Translations under genes and position numbers: made by a program
Part shown: one piece after another, positions 17,701 to 26,715 of the stretch
How positions within the stretch are numbered: position 1 is the stretch's first letter
Layout: the number at the start of each line of letters is the position of its first letter
Notes under the pieces: model-generated
Told to the model about the DNA's origin: nothing
Seen by the model: only the letters and a program-made list of their open reading frames with translations
The model's database searches: none
Assembly (NCBI GenBank): GCA_003577245.1
Contig: QEVS01000001.1
Location: forward strand, 186,001 to 250,000
Reading direction: 5' to 3'
Length of the DNA: 64,000 bases
From: a bacterium
Lineage (GTDB): Bacteria > Chloroflexota > Dehalococcoidia > Tepidiformales > Tepidiformaceae

Positions 17701-20688
17701 GGTCGTGTTCAGCGTCTCGACAAGCTTGTCTACGGGCTCGCTCCGGTAGCGGCGCGCGCCTTCCGTGGTCTGTTCCTTCGTCGTTACCCACGTGCGCTCA
17801 TAGACCTTAACGGTCACCTGGCGGTTGGGAATCACCTTTCCTTCGGTGTCCACTGTCACCAGGTCGATGCGCGACTCCTTGCCCGCCTCGCCCAGGTACT
17901 CCGCGGGCTTGATGCCGGCGTAGCCGCTTGCCGGGTGGACGGTCACCTCCGTGCTGGAGGCCACCGCCTGCGCCGTCTGGTCCGTTACCGTTGCCGAAAC
18001 GGTGAACTGCAGCGCCCCCTCGTCGCCCTTCAACACCGCCGGCACGCTGAACGTGGCTGTGCCATCGGCGCCGGTCACGCCCTTCCCCTGCGCGCGTATC
18101 CCCTCGCGTACGACAGAGGTGCGGTAGTAGTCATAATCGGAAAAGGAGTACCGCTCGTACCCCTTGACGCGCATGAAGTACGGGACGCCAAGTGCCGTCC
18201 ACTCGATGCCTGCCCCCTCCAGCCCACCGCCGAAGAAGTACGTCGCTTCCACCTTCGCGGCAATGCTGTCGCCGTTTGCGTACGACGGCCGGTCAGTGGT
18301 GACCTCCACCTGGAACTCGGGCTTGCGGAACTCGGCCACGGCGAAGCTGGACCCGGCAACCGGCTCTCTATAGCGCTCCTCTTCGGGCCGCACGCGTTCA
18401 AGCGCAATGATGTACTCCCCGATCACCACGCCATCGGGAAGGGTGAGCGAACCACCCATGGTCCCGAATTCGTTCAGCTCCACGCGCTCGCGCAGCAGCT
18501 CCTTCCCCTGCACATCCATGATGACGACATCAATCGGCACCTCGCCCGAGGGGATGCTGTACTTCGCATCGTCGTCGGTGCGCACCACGGCCTTGTAGAA
18601 GACCTCTTCACCCGGGCGATAGATCGGACGTTCCGTGTAGATGTGTCCGACGTAGAGCCGCGGGTACCACTCCGTCTGAATCCCCGCCTGGTACGGGTCC
18701 GTGCCATTCTGCCAGTGGGTGGAGGCCACACCCTTTCGGCCGCCGGAATCAACCAGGGCGAAGTAGTTGCGGTTCTTGGGCGGCCACGTTTCCACGGGAT
18801 TGGGCACTTTGAATGACGCCAATCCGCTCGCATCGGTCACGGCCTCCGTGCCGTTCACGGCCAGGCCCTGGCCGAACCCGCGCACGGTCACGCCCGGGAG
18901 CACGCGCCCGCTGTCAAGGTCCAGCACCCAGGCAAGGAGCTCGTCGTTCGCGATCTTGGTCACGATGGCCGTGTCGACCACACTGAAAGCGAGGTCGCTG
19001 CTCCAGCCGCCTTCGTCCATGCGCACGAAGTAGTCGCCCTTCGGTAGCGTCCCTCCTCCTGAGAGCGATGTGGAGGCGATGACCACTTCGTCTTTCTCGC
19101 CCGAAACCGGCTCGGTCCACGTCCGTATCGGGTCCGACGACGGCGTCCAGAGACGGTTCGGCAGCTGCGGGGGGCCGTTCTGGGTGAGGATCGTCTCCAT
19201 CTCTGCTTTCGTGAGCGGATAAAGCTTGAACGCAGCCAGCGACGTGTTCGTGGCGTGGAAATAGAGCAGTGGCTCAGTTGAGGCAGAGTAGTTGCCCACC
19301 GGGCCCGGCACCGCCAGCACGGTAAACGGCCGCCGTGGTCCGGTGGTGAACGAGAAGCTGTATGGTGCAAGCGTCTGGCCGTACCGGTCCTTCGCCCCCC
19401 CGGCAATGCTCACCGTGTACCCCGTCGATGGCAGCAGCTGGGCGTTCACGTAGAGCGTCAGCTCGTCCCCGTACATGTCCGCGCGGATCTTCCCGGCCTC
19501 GATCCCGCTTATCGAGACTTTCCCTTCGAGTGATTCCGCGTCCATCGGGTTCGTGAATGTGATCTGCACACCGTACCGTCCTGCTGAAGCAGCGCCGTTC
19601 GGGGGGTCAGTGCGGGCGACCGCCGGGATTCCGACCGTCTGGAAGGATGTTGTGCGGCCTGTCTTCGTCTCACCGCCGGAGGCGCCTTTGAGCCCGGCGG
19701 GAACCTCGATGCCATAGGCCGTGTTGTGCAACAGTGCTCCGGCGGGCGTGAACGTGAGGGTGCTCCTGTCGACGTTCCACGAGAACGTGCCCTCCACGGG
19801 CGTGTTGTTCGGGCCGGTGATTCGCACTTTGGATTCGGCCATGGCTGCATCCATCGGCTGGTTGAACTGGAGCACCACCTTCTGCTGAAGGCTCGCAAAC
19901 TTCGTGTTCGTCTCGGGCGTTACGCTCACCAGGGCCGGGCTGTAGGTGCTGAAGCTCCAGCGGTAGTCCTCCTTCAGCACTCCGTCGGCAGCGGATGTGA
20001 GCCCTGCCGCGATCCGGGCCTCGTACTTCGCGTTCCCCGGCAACGAATCGGGGATAAACCGGTAGAGCGACGTGTTAAGCCACTCACCCTTGCCCGCCAG
20101 CGGGGGGCTGAACTCGATTACCGGCCCCGCCTTCATCTCGCTCAGGAGCGTGAGCGGCGCCACTGAACGGCTGAACTGCACCATGATCTGCCCTTCCCGG
20201 GGCACCTCCACATCGTTCGGCGCGGGGATCACCGCCTGCACGGTCAGCACGCCCGAGGTCGTGAACCGGTGCACAATCGGCTCGTCCAGCCCCGCATCGG
20301 CCTGGGCGGATACGTTCACCGCGTACTCCTGCCCGCGCAGCAGACCCGGGAAGTCCGGCTGGAAGAGCAGCGTCCGCTCGCTGGCCCACACGTACTGCCC
20401 TTCCGCCGGGGGGTTGAGCTGCATCACCTTCTCGGGGTCCCTTTCGCTCGGTGCGGACTTGAACGTGACCTTTATCGGCGAAAGCCGGTTCACCTCCTCG
20501 CCCTGCGGGAAGATGGCGAACCCCTCCGGCTCAACGTCAGATGGCAGGGATGTGCCCCCGTCCGATGCAAGCAGCACAACCAGCACCGCGACCACGGCGA
20601 CCACCGCCAGCGCGCCCGCCCCGGCAAGAACCCGCCGGCGGGGATCGCCCAGGAATGAACGTGCTCTATCCATGATTCGTGCCTTCAT
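14764..20688 (-). CDS. alpha-2-macroglobulin family protein without thioester motif
   Basis: Bacterial A2M of 1974 residues, the YfhM/ECAM type. One N-terminal membrane anchor (about 20-45, RRVLAG...VVLLASDGG) places it on the outer face of the membrane. Several Ig-like Big/MG domains follow, then the macroglobulin core and an alpha/alpha-toroid helical domain around 1460-1760 (NPDGGWSWCWPW, HLLYAMAAAGQ). Where the reactive thioester C-x-E-Q is expected, about residues 1464-1476, the sequence reads RRWPEEVVEGTV, with neither Cys nor Gln, so covalent protease trapping by thioester is not possible. It overlaps pbpC by four bases (ATGA), the classic pbpC-A2M pairing thought to protect or survey the cell wall. 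Function beyond that is inference. Confidence 0.92.
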   Translation of the reverse strand: MKARIMDRARSFLGDPRRRVLAGAGALAVVAVVAVLVVLLASDGGTSLPSDVEPEGFAIFPQGEEVNRLSPIKVTFKSAPSERDPEKVMQLNPPAEGQYVWASERTLLFQPDFPGLLRGQEYAVNVSAQADAGLDEPIVHRFTTSGVLTVQAVIPAPNDVEVPREGQIMVQFSRSVAPLTLLSEMKAGPVIEFSPPLAGKGEWLNTSLYRFIPDSLPGNAKYEARIAAGLTSAADGVLKEDYRWSFSTYSPALVSVTPETNTKFASLQQKVVLQFNQPMDAAMAESKVRITGPNNTPVEGTFSWNVDRSTLTFTPAGALLHNTAYGIEVPAGLKGASGGETKTGRTTSFQTVGIPAVARTDPPNGAASAGRYGVQITFTNPMDAESLEGKVSISGIEAGKIRADMYGDELTLYVNAQLLPSTGYTVSIAGGAKDRYGQTLAPYSFSFTTGPRRPFTVLAVPGPVGNYSASTEPLLYFHATNTSLAAFKLYPLTKAEMETILTQNGPPQLPNRLWTPSSDPIRTWTEPVSGEKDEVVIASTSLSGGGTLPKGDYFVRMDEGGWSSDLAFSVVDTAIVTKIANDELLAWVLDLDSGRVLPGVTVRGFGQGLAVNGTEAVTDASGLASFKVPNPVETWPPKNRNYFALVDSGGRKGVASTHWQNGTDPYQAGIQTEWYPRLYVGHIYTERPIYRPGEEVFYKAVVRTDDDAKYSIPSGEVPIDVVIMDVQGKELLRERVELNEFGTMGGSLTLPDGVVIGEYIIALERVRPEEERYREPVAGSSFAVAEFRKPEFQVEVTTDRPSYANGDSIAAKVEATYFFGGGLEGAGIEWTALGVPYFMRVKGYERYSFSDYDYYRTSVVREGIRAQGKGVTGADGTATFSVPAVLKGDEGALQFTVSATVTDQTAQAVASSTEVTVHPASGYAGIKPAEYLGEAGKESRIDLVTVDTEGKVIPNRQVTVKVYERTWVTTKEQTTEGARRYRSEPVDKLVETLNTTTDGKGEGSVRHTPKSSGTLRLVAEVTDSQGRTARSAAYLWVWGGGTASWRVTNDDTIQLIADKESYSVGDTAEILVPAPFSDAIGLVTVERGKVISRGTQTFPTNNERLSIPITEGSVPNVFVTVVLYRRPTIADPIPRYKVGYVRLPVSTKTRELTVTIQPDRQQAKPGDKVKYDLRVTDSNGKGVKAELSVAVVDKAVLSLTEERGVNGMRAFWFERGLGVRTSSSLSVSINRSNDVISEPRLGGKGGGGFDEEQVRKDFRNTAFWEAQVVTKEDGTATVEVPMPDNLTTWRMQVRAVSGDTMVGEGTNELVSTKPLLLRPALPRFLRVGDKTTIRLLVRNATEKETDVKVSLDFEGIDVSGDTGRSGKVKAGASTLFEWPATVSAEGTAKLTFRASAGGGLSDAMAQELPVALDVTPETTATGGIVLSEPMYEAVFLPKWAILKNGSLEVSVQPSLTGSMGGELAEFRRWPEEVVEGTVKIASRVIATIGVRRADKSAGSNVETLDSSVKDDLASLISRQNPDGGWSWCWPWRCDSDPEVTAVVLVALGEARTEGFSIDGTTLGGANSWVSGYLNRLTDVAHPADVNLKAHLLYAMAAAGQGELFLPQMRAMVEQYREKLASFGRAYLLLGMAASGQAKQDSHMSQLLNDLATKVIPSANGNHWEDDKYPGTTHTNTRATAAVLDALVRVDRGHPLIEETVRWLMVARGAAAWTTHVERAQAVMALSEFAVATGELAGDYSYSARVNDRELFSGRFKPGDGRETDSKTVPLTDLGAGKVSIVGLMKDIASPGRMYYTMNLRYVTPAQGVEAVNRGIAVTHEYSTLESPGTRIDRAKLGTVIRVRVTVMAPSDLKYVVVEDLLPAGFEPIDTSLKIVDPKLKAQLEAERAKLNRPEGIDYWAPWFRWYYSPWEQSQMHDDRVTLSATRLPKGVHEYVYYVRATSVGDYFVAPAHAEESFFPEVFGRSDSGRFVIEP

Positions 20689-23024
20689 CGTGCTCTTACC
20701 TCGAATGTGGTGTGCGCCGTGGCCCGGACTCCGCCCGGCAGATACGCGATAGCCTCGATGCGGTGGCTCCCCGGACGAAGTGCCCAGAGCGCCGTCGCCG
20801 TCGTCCCCGGCGACGCCTTGATTGCATCGCCGTTGATTCGAATCTCACTTGCCTCCGCCTCCATTGGGAACGAGACCTTGAGCAGCAGCTCCTGGCGCTC
20901 CAGCTCGGGCGCCACGTAGAAGACGCTCCCCGGCGCGGGATTCAAGATCTGAACGGCTCCCTCTGCGTTCCCTGCTGCGGACCCGGCCGCCACCAGGAGA
21001 CCCGCCTCCATCGCCCAGGCGCGCGCCGCCGGCGGCGGGTTCACCGTTAGCTCGCCCGTAGCCGTGCGCGCGAAGTAGGTCTCAGTTTCCCGCGGTTCTG
21101 TGCCCGCCACGAACCACTCCCACACCGGCGAAGGACATTCCGGGCCCGGCAGGAGCCCCGTTGGTGAACAGACTATTGAGCGCGCCAGATCGTCCGGGGC
21201 CACCGGTGGCGACACGGCCGTACCCGCGCTCACCGCCTCCAGCACGTTTCGCCAGATTGGCGCGGCGCCGTCCACCCCCGATACGTCCTTCATTGGGCTG
21301 TTGTCTGTGTTGCCCACCCACACCCCAACCACCCGGTCCGGCGTGAACCCCACCGCCCAGTTGTCGCGAAAGCCCGTCGTCGTCCCTGTCTTCACCGCCG
21401 ACCAGAATGGCGTCGCCAGGACACTCCCCTGCCCGAACCCCGGCACGCGCGCTTCCGGACTGGACAGGATGTCCCCCAGCACGAAAGCCAGTCCCGGCGC
21501 CAGCACCCGGCGCGAGTTTGCCGCCTCTCGTTCGTAAAGCACATTGCCCGCCGTGTCGCGCACGCGCGTCACCGCGAACGGCTGCACCCACTTGCCCCCG
21601 TTCGCCAGCGCGCCGTAGGCCGCGGTCAGGTCGGTCAGGCGCACCTCGCCCCCACCGAGCGTGAGCGCGAGCCCGTACCGTTCGCTATCCGTAAGCGTGG
21701 ACAGCCCGAACCGGTGGGCCATCTCAAGGAACCCATCGATGCCGATCCTTTCGAGCGTCGCCACGGCCGGCACATTGAACGACGACGCCAGCGCCACTCT
21801 CAGCGGCGTTACCCCGTGGAACCGGCGGTCGTAGTTGAGCGGCGTGTACGGCCCAGTCGGCGTCTCGAACGTGCTGGGCACGTCGAGCAAGGGTGTGGCC
21901 GCCGTGTAGCCGCGCTCCATCGCCGCCGCATAGAGGAATGGCTTCAGTGCCGAACCGGGCTGGCGCGGGCTCGTCGCCATGTTTATCTGCCCGCCCTCTT
22001 CGTTCCACGCCGCGCCTCCCACCATTACAAGGATGCGACCGCTGGAAGCTTCCAGCGCCACCACGGCGGCGTTCCCAACGTTCTTCTCGCGCAGCTCCTC
22101 AAGCTGAACGCGGGCCAGCCGTTCCGCCTCCCTCTGCAGACCGGCGTCGAGCGTCGTCTCGATAACCAGCCCCGGCCGGGCGGCCAGGTCCGGCCTCACG
22201 CGCGCCAGCTCTTCGAGCGCAAGTGCCACGAAATGCGGCGCGATAGGGGGCGTGAGCGCGGGCAGGAATGCCAGGTCCCGCCCGGCCGCCTCATCCGCGT
22301 GGGCGCGCGTCACCCGGCCGCTCGCGACCAGGCGATCGAGCACGTACCGCTGGCGAGCCTTCGCCGCCTCCGGGTTGTCCTCCGGGTCGTATTCCTCCGG
22401 CAGCTGGGGGATCCCGGCGAGCATCGTTGCCTGCGCCAGGTCCAGGTCGCGGGCGCTCGTGTCGAAGTAGACGCGCGCCGCCGCTTCGATGCCATAGGCG
22501 CCGCGGCCGTAGTAGACCTCGTTCAGGTAGAGCTTGAGGATCTCCTCCTTCGAGAGGCGCCCCTCAAGCTGGAAGGCAATCAGGGCCTCGCGGGCCTTGC
22601 GAAGGATCGCCGGCCCACTTGCATCGCGCAGGTAGAGCCGTCGTGCAAGCTGCTGGGTGACGGTCGAAGCCCCGGACGGGTTCGAACGCCAGTGCAGCGC
22701 CGCGCGGACGATTGCTGCCGGGTCCACACCCGGGTGGCTGAGGAACCGTTGGTCCTCCGCTGCAATGGTCGCTTCGATCGCGATCGGCGCCACCATGTCG
22801 AGCTCGACCGGGATGCGGATGCCATCCTCGGTGTCGCGCTGCAGGACCGTTCCCTGTGCGTCCAGCACCACCGTCCCGGGAACCACGAGTTGTCCCGCCG
22901 GATCGTCAAGCGGCGCACAGCGGACAAAGAACGCGAGGGCCACAAGTGCAAGGACCCAGGCGGCAAGCAGCGCCCTGGCCACCTTTCTGGCTCGTCGAAA
23001 GCGATCGTTACCGCCCACGCTCAT
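20685..23024 (-). CDS. pbpC: penicillin-binding protein 1C, bifunctional peptidoglycan synthase
   Basis: Class A PBP of 779 residues. A short cytoplasmic tail and one membrane helix (about 15-35) lead to a GT51 glycosyltransferase domain with IAAEDQRFLSHPGVD (catalytic Glu90), GASTVTQQLARRL (118-130), RKAREALIAFQLE and KEEILKLYLNEVYYG. The transpeptidase domain has Ser358 in PGSALKPF, SSFN near 414-417 and KTGTT at 545-549. The C-terminus (about 685-775) matches the BiPBP_C domain typical of PBP1C. It is the first gene of a two-gene unit with the A2M gene, overlapping it by four bases, as in other bacteria. Confidence 0.95.
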   Translation of the reverse strand: MSVGGNDRFRRARKVARALLAAWVLALVALAFFVRCAPLDDPAGQLVVPGTVVLDAQGTVLQRDTEDGIRIPVELDMVAPIAIEATIAAEDQRFLSHPGVDPAAIVRAALHWRSNPSGASTVTQQLARRLYLRDASGPAILRKAREALIAFQLEGRLSKEEILKLYLNEVYYGRGAYGIEAAARVYFDTSARDLDLAQATMLAGIPQLPEEYDPEDNPEAAKARQRYVLDRLVASGRVTRAHADEAAGRDLAFLPALTPPIAPHFVALALEELARVRPDLAARPGLVIETTLDAGLQREAERLARVQLEELREKNVGNAAVVALEASSGRILVMVGGAAWNEEGGQINMATSPRQPGSALKPFLYAAAMERGYTAATPLLDVPSTFETPTGPYTPLNYDRRFHGVTPLRVALASSFNVPAVATLERIGIDGFLEMAHRFGLSTLTDSERYGLALTLGGGEVRLTDLTAAYGALANGGKWVQPFAVTRVRDTAGNVLYEREAANSRRVLAPGLAFVLGDILSSPEARVPGFGQGSVLATPFWSAVKTGTTTGFRDNWAVGFTPDRVVGVWVGNTDNSPMKDVSGVDGAAPIWRNVLEAVSAGTAVSPPVAPDDLARSIVCSPTGLLPGPECPSPVWEWFVAGTEPRETETYFARTATGELTVNPPPAARAWAMEAGLLVAAGSAAGNAEGAVQILNPAPGSVFYVAPELERQELLLKVSFPMEAEASEIRINGDAIKASPGTTATALWALRPGSHRIEAIAYLPGGVRATAHTTFEVRAR

Positions 23025-23235
23025 TCAAACGTCCTTGCTACCCGCGTGGTTCCCACACGGTACACCCGGGGAACGGCCCTGTGGCCCCCGATCGGCGCCC
23101 GGGCCGGCTTTCCACTGGCTGCAAGGCCCCGCCCGCCCCATAATGACCCGTGGGGCAGGCGCCACGGTCGCCTGCGCAGTCCCTGCGGCGTCTTCACGGC
23201 GCCCGGCGGGGCAGCGTTCCCCGGATGGTCCCGGG

Positions 23236-23313
<78 letters not shown>

Positions 23314-23407
23314 ATCCTCCAACAGTCAGTTCGAGGCTCTGCGGGCTGTTGAACGGGCACACGGCCATGGCGGCCGGCTCAAGTGCCTTCGGCCGCGGCC
23401 GCTCCCT

Positions 23408-24688
23408 CTACCCGCCTTCGCCCACCGCTTCGCGCGATTCCGTGGCAGCCGACAGGAAGATCCCACGGGCCATGAGCGATGACTCCGTCCCCGCGCGAGC
23501 CTCATAGACCGCCGCCCTGGACCGCTGGATGGCGCCGTCGCCGGGCGCGGCGAGGGCCGCCATCTCCACCAGGTGGCACGCCAGCCGATGCTGACCTTCC
23601 GCCGACAGTGCCTCAGCCCGCGCCGCGAGCCTGGCCGGCCCCCCGGACATCGCTGCCACTTCACCGGCGAGCTCGCGCTCTGGCGCCGGCTTCAGATTCG
23701 CCGGGTTGCCGTCATACCATCCCCCGTAGAGGCGCCAGGTGTTCCGCACCACGAACTCGGGCTCGTCGTAGACAGGCCGAAGCCACGGACGTTGCAGCAT
23801 GCTCTCCGGCACCTTCACCGCGGCGACGATCGCATCGAGTCGCTCGCCCGCGTTCATCCGCCGAAGCACCTCGTCCACGAGCCCCTCCAGGGCCGTCGCC
23901 ACTTCGTCGAGCACCAGCCGGATGCGGGCGCGGCCCGAGATCGGAAGTCCGTGCGCCGGGAGGAGCAACTCTGGCTCGAGGGCGATCATTTCGCGCAGTG
24001 CGGCTGCCCACTCCCCGGGGTACCGCTGCACCTTCTGAGGATTGCCCGCGTTCGGGAACACCCACGTCAAAAGATCGCCACTGCAGATCGCCCGGTGCTC
24101 GGGGACCCACGCCCACGTGTGGTCGTCAGTCTCCCCAAGGGCGTGCCTGAGCCGCACCGTCAGGCCGCCAATGCGCAGGCCGGCGTGTTCCTCAAACTCG
24201 AAGTCCGGCCTCACGAAGCCAGTCATGAACCGCTCCTGGCGGAACTCCGTGAGACGCGTCGTACCGAACTGCCGGGCGTTGATGATGGCGTTGTAGCCAT
24301 TCGTCAGGTCGTAACGGGCCATGCGCCGGGCGACATTCGCCTGCGCGACGATGCGCGGTTTCGGGTCGCCGCGCTTCACGGCATCATCGAGGAACGCCGC
24401 GGCGCCGCCGACGTGATCAAGGTGACCGTGCGTGAAAACGATCGTGTCGACCGGCACATCACGCCACGTTCGCAGCGCCGTCACTGCCTGCCCACCCGAA
24501 CGCACCGACGAAGTGTCAAAGACAAGCAGGCCCGCGCCCGTGTCGAACGCCACCACGTGCCCAAATGCCTCGACCATGGCTATGCCCGGCGCCAGTTCGC
24601 TGAGCTCGCCGTTTATGCGGTTCGTTCGCTCCCCCGAATCGGAGCCTGAGTCGATAATGCGCGCCGAAAGCGCGAGCGGGTCTGACAT
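23408..24688 (-). CDS. alkylsulfatase-like metallo-beta-lactamase-fold hydrolase
   Basis: Di-zinc MBL-fold hydrolase related to SdsA1-type alkyl sulfatases, which cleave alkyl sulfate esters. Of 426 residues, THGHLDHVGG (86-95) is the metal-binding THxHxDH motif, ICSGDLLTWVFPNAGNPQ and LLPAHGLPISGR carry further ligands, and NTWRLYGGWYDGNPANLKPAP near 320-340 is the signature of the alkyl-sulfatase dimerisation domain. The usual C-terminal SCP2-like domain is missing or very short. The ATG at 24688 has GGAGGG eight bases upstream; the longer frame to 24766 is rejected. No signal peptide, so probably cytosolic. It lies downstream of the nos cluster, but a functional link is not evident. Confidence 0.82.
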   Translation of the reverse strand: MSDPLALSARIIDSGSDSGERTNRINGELSELAPGIAMVEAFGHVVAFDTGAGLLVFDTSSVRSGGQAVTALRTWRDVPVDTIVFTHGHLDHVGGAAAFLDDAVKRGDPKPRIVAQANVARRMARYDLTNGYNAIINARQFGTTRLTEFRQERFMTGFVRPDFEFEEHAGLRIGGLTVRLRHALGETDDHTWAWVPEHRAICSGDLLTWVFPNAGNPQKVQRYPGEWAAALREMIALEPELLLPAHGLPISGRARIRLVLDEVATALEGLVDEVLRRMNAGERLDAIVAAVKVPESMLQRPWLRPVYDEPEFVVRNTWRLYGGWYDGNPANLKPAPERELAGEVAAMSGGPARLAARAEALSAEGQHRLACHLVEMAALAAPGDGAIQRSRAAVYEARAGTESSLMARGIFLSAATESREAVGEGG

Positions 24689-24919
24689 GGCAGCATCCCT
24701 CCGGTCATGGTGACCTCTGGGGCGCAAGTATAGTTTCCCGCATGCACCAGGGGGCAGCCGGGGCACCGGACAGACCCGGCGCCGGACACCTCGCCGCCCG
24801 TGCGTGGTACGACAACCATGACTCCAATTCGGGATACCGCCCGCCTGAAGAGCCTCCGGCCGCCCATCTCATCGGCCACCGGGACACACGACGTCGGAAC
24901 CCGGTTCGTAACCCTTGTC

Positions 24920-24946
24920 GCCGCCCTTGCGATTGACCGGGGCGGC
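24920..24946 (-). terminator. possible terminator of the nos cluster
   Basis: GCCGCCC (24920-24926) and GGGCGGC (24940-24946) form a 7-bp stem with a 13-base loop, 40 bases past the nosY stop. I see nothing else in the gap 24689-24985. Confidence 0.35.
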
Positions 24947-24985
24947 TCGGCCGGGTGCCACTGCCCTCTCTGAGCCCGGCGTCTG

Positions 24986-25807
24986 TTACAGGTCCTGCCT
25001 GCGGAATATCCGCTCCGCTGCCACAAGTGGAAGCGCCGCCCAGGCGACCAGCGCGCTCGAGAGAAGCACCACGCTCGTCGCCTTGCCAAGCTCCTCCGTC
25101 AGGTACGCACCCAGCGGCCCCAGGATGCGGAGGTCCGGCTCCAGGCTCATCACCGCCAGGATACGCACGCTCTCCACGGGGTTGCCGAGCACCGCCAGCG
25201 TCAGGCTGCGCCCCGATGACGATACGCTCAGCGCCAGCCCGATCGCCCCCAGGTCGTAAAGAAGCACGAGCACGAACCAGGCCAGTATGGCAAGCGCCAT
25301 CGCCTTCAACCGCCCATCGGAGATGACCGAAATCAGCATCCCGAGGCTTAGCATTGACGTCGCCAGCGCCGCCGAGAGGACGATGAACAGCGCGTAATGT
25401 CCGATGTCGGTGAGCGGGTTCACAAAGGTCATCAGCAGTCCGGCCACGCCGAACCCGAGCGCGATTGCCATCCATACCGCCACCACCAGCCCCAGGTACT
25501 TCCCCAGCAATAGCTGCGTGCTGGAAATGGGCTGCGAGAGCAGCGTCAGCAGCGTCCCGCGGTCGCGCTCCCCGGCGATCGTGCTCGCGCCCAGCACGAG
25601 TCCGAGCAGCGGCACAAGCAGGAGGCAGAGGTTGATGAGGCCCGCCGTCGTCCGGTTGAAGCCCTGCTCGCTGAGGTCGCCCGCCCTCCCCTGGACAAGC
25701 GAAAGGGCCAGCGCCACCAGCGCGAACGTCAACGAAAAAGCCAGCAGCCAGCGGCTCTGGAACGCGTCCCGTAGCTCCTTGCGCATGATCGCCATCGTGG
25801 CCCTCAT
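24986..25807 (-). CDS. nosY: NosY, ABC transporter permease for NosZ maturation
   Basis: Membrane subunit of the NosDFY complex that powers sulfur/copper delivery for the CuZ centre of nitrous oxide reductase. 273 residues with about six helices; ABC-2-type features include the N-terminal IMRKELRDAFQSRWLL and AGERDRGTLLTLLSQPISSTQLLLGKYLG after helix 2, the coupling region typical of NosY. The ATG overlaps the nosF stop by four bases. It is the last gene of the nos cluster. Confidence 0.92.
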   Translation of the reverse strand: MRATMAIMRKELRDAFQSRWLLAFSLTFALVALALSLVQGRAGDLSEQGFNRTTAGLINLCLLLVPLLGLVLGASTIAGERDRGTLLTLLSQPISSTQLLLGKYLGLVVAVWMAIALGFGVAGLLMTFVNPLTDIGHYALFIVLSAALATSMLSLGMLISVISDGRLKAMALAILAWFVLVLLYDLGAIGLALSVSSSGRSLTLAVLGNPVESVRILAVMSLEPDLRILGPLGAYLTEELGKATSVVLLSSALVAWAALPLVAAERIFRRQDL

Positions 25808-26715
25808 CGTTTGCCTCCCGCCTGCTTCTGCAGGTCGAGGATGGCCGCATCGACCGGCGCCTCCTCAACGCGAAAATCGAGGATGCCGATCCCGGCTCCC
25901 ACCAGGGCCTCCACAATCCGTGCCTTTCGCGTGGCCGGGCACGACACGACCAGCCAGTCGCCCGTGTCCTCCACGGCCCCGTTCGTCAGCCCCTTGATGA
26001 GCGGAGCAGCTTCGGCGACCTGGCCGTTGAGGCGCAGGAAAAGCCGCGAGCTCGGCGCGGCGGCCCCCGCGAGCTCCGTTGCCGGGCCCAGGAAGACGGT
26101 CTTCCCCTCGTTGAGCACCAGTGCATCGTCGGCCACGTACGGCACATCCTCCAGCCAGTGCGTCGAGAGGAGGATCGACTTCCCCTCCTTGCGCTGGTCC
26201 TGGACAAGCTTCCTCAGCTCCAGGCGGGCCGTGATGTCGAGCCCCGATGCCGGCTCGTCCAGGACGAGCAGGGGCGGGTCGGCCAGCAGCGTCACGGCCA
26301 GCGCCAGCCGCTGGCGCATGCCTCCCGAAAGCTCGCCCACCTTCTTCTCCTCGTGTGCCGCCAGCCCCACGGACTCCACCAGCTCGCGGGCGCGCACCAG
26401 CGGCGCGGACTTGAGGTCGGCGTAGAAGGCCGCCGTCTCCCGCACCGAAAGGTCCGAATGAAAAGCCGGGTCCTGCGGCATGTAGCCGATCAGGCGCCGA
26501 ACCCCTCGCCCGTCCTTCGCGACGTTCTTCCCGCCCACGGTGATTTCGCCCTCAAAGCGGACCAGTCCCACGATGCACTTGATGAGCGTCGTCTTGCCGG
26601 CGCCGTTTGCCCCGATCACCGCCGTGACCTTGCCGGCGTCCAATGCCATCGAAACGCCGTCGAGCGCGGTCACGCGGCTGCCGTAGCGCTTTGTGACTCC
26701 CCGGATGCTCAGCAT
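25804..26715 (-). CDS. nosF: NosF, ABC transporter ATPase for NosZ maturation
   Basis: Cytoplasmic ATPase of the NosDFY system. 303 residues: Walker A GANGAGKTT near residue 35, Q-loop YMPQDPAFHSDL, signature LSGGMRQRLALAV, Walker B LLVLDEPASGLD and switch His in LLSTHWLEDV. The C-terminal 90 residues form the accessory domain of this subfamily. The open frame extends to 26907, but the ATG at 26715 starts the family domain directly (MLSIRGVTKRYG), overlaps the end of nosD by seven bases and follows AAGGAAG. Confidence 0.93.
   Translation of the reverse strand: MLSIRGVTKRYGSRVTALDGVSMALDAGKVTAVIGANGAGKTTLIKCIVGLVRFEGEITVGGKNVAKDGRGVRRLIGYMPQDPAFHSDLSVRETAAFYADLKSAPLVRARELVESVGLAAHEEKKVGELSGGMRQRLALAVTLLADPPLLVLDEPASGLDITARLELRKLVQDQRKEGKSILLSTHWLEDVPYVADDALVLNEGKTVFLGPATELAGAAAPSSRLFLRLNGQVAEAAPLIKGLTNGAVEDTGDWLVVSCPATRKARIVEALVGAGIGILDFRVEEAPVDAAILDLQKQAGGKR

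Noticed and set aside
23573..24649. 358-codon open frame on the plus strand
   Set aside because: Antisense to the MBL hydrolase, with no recognisable domain.
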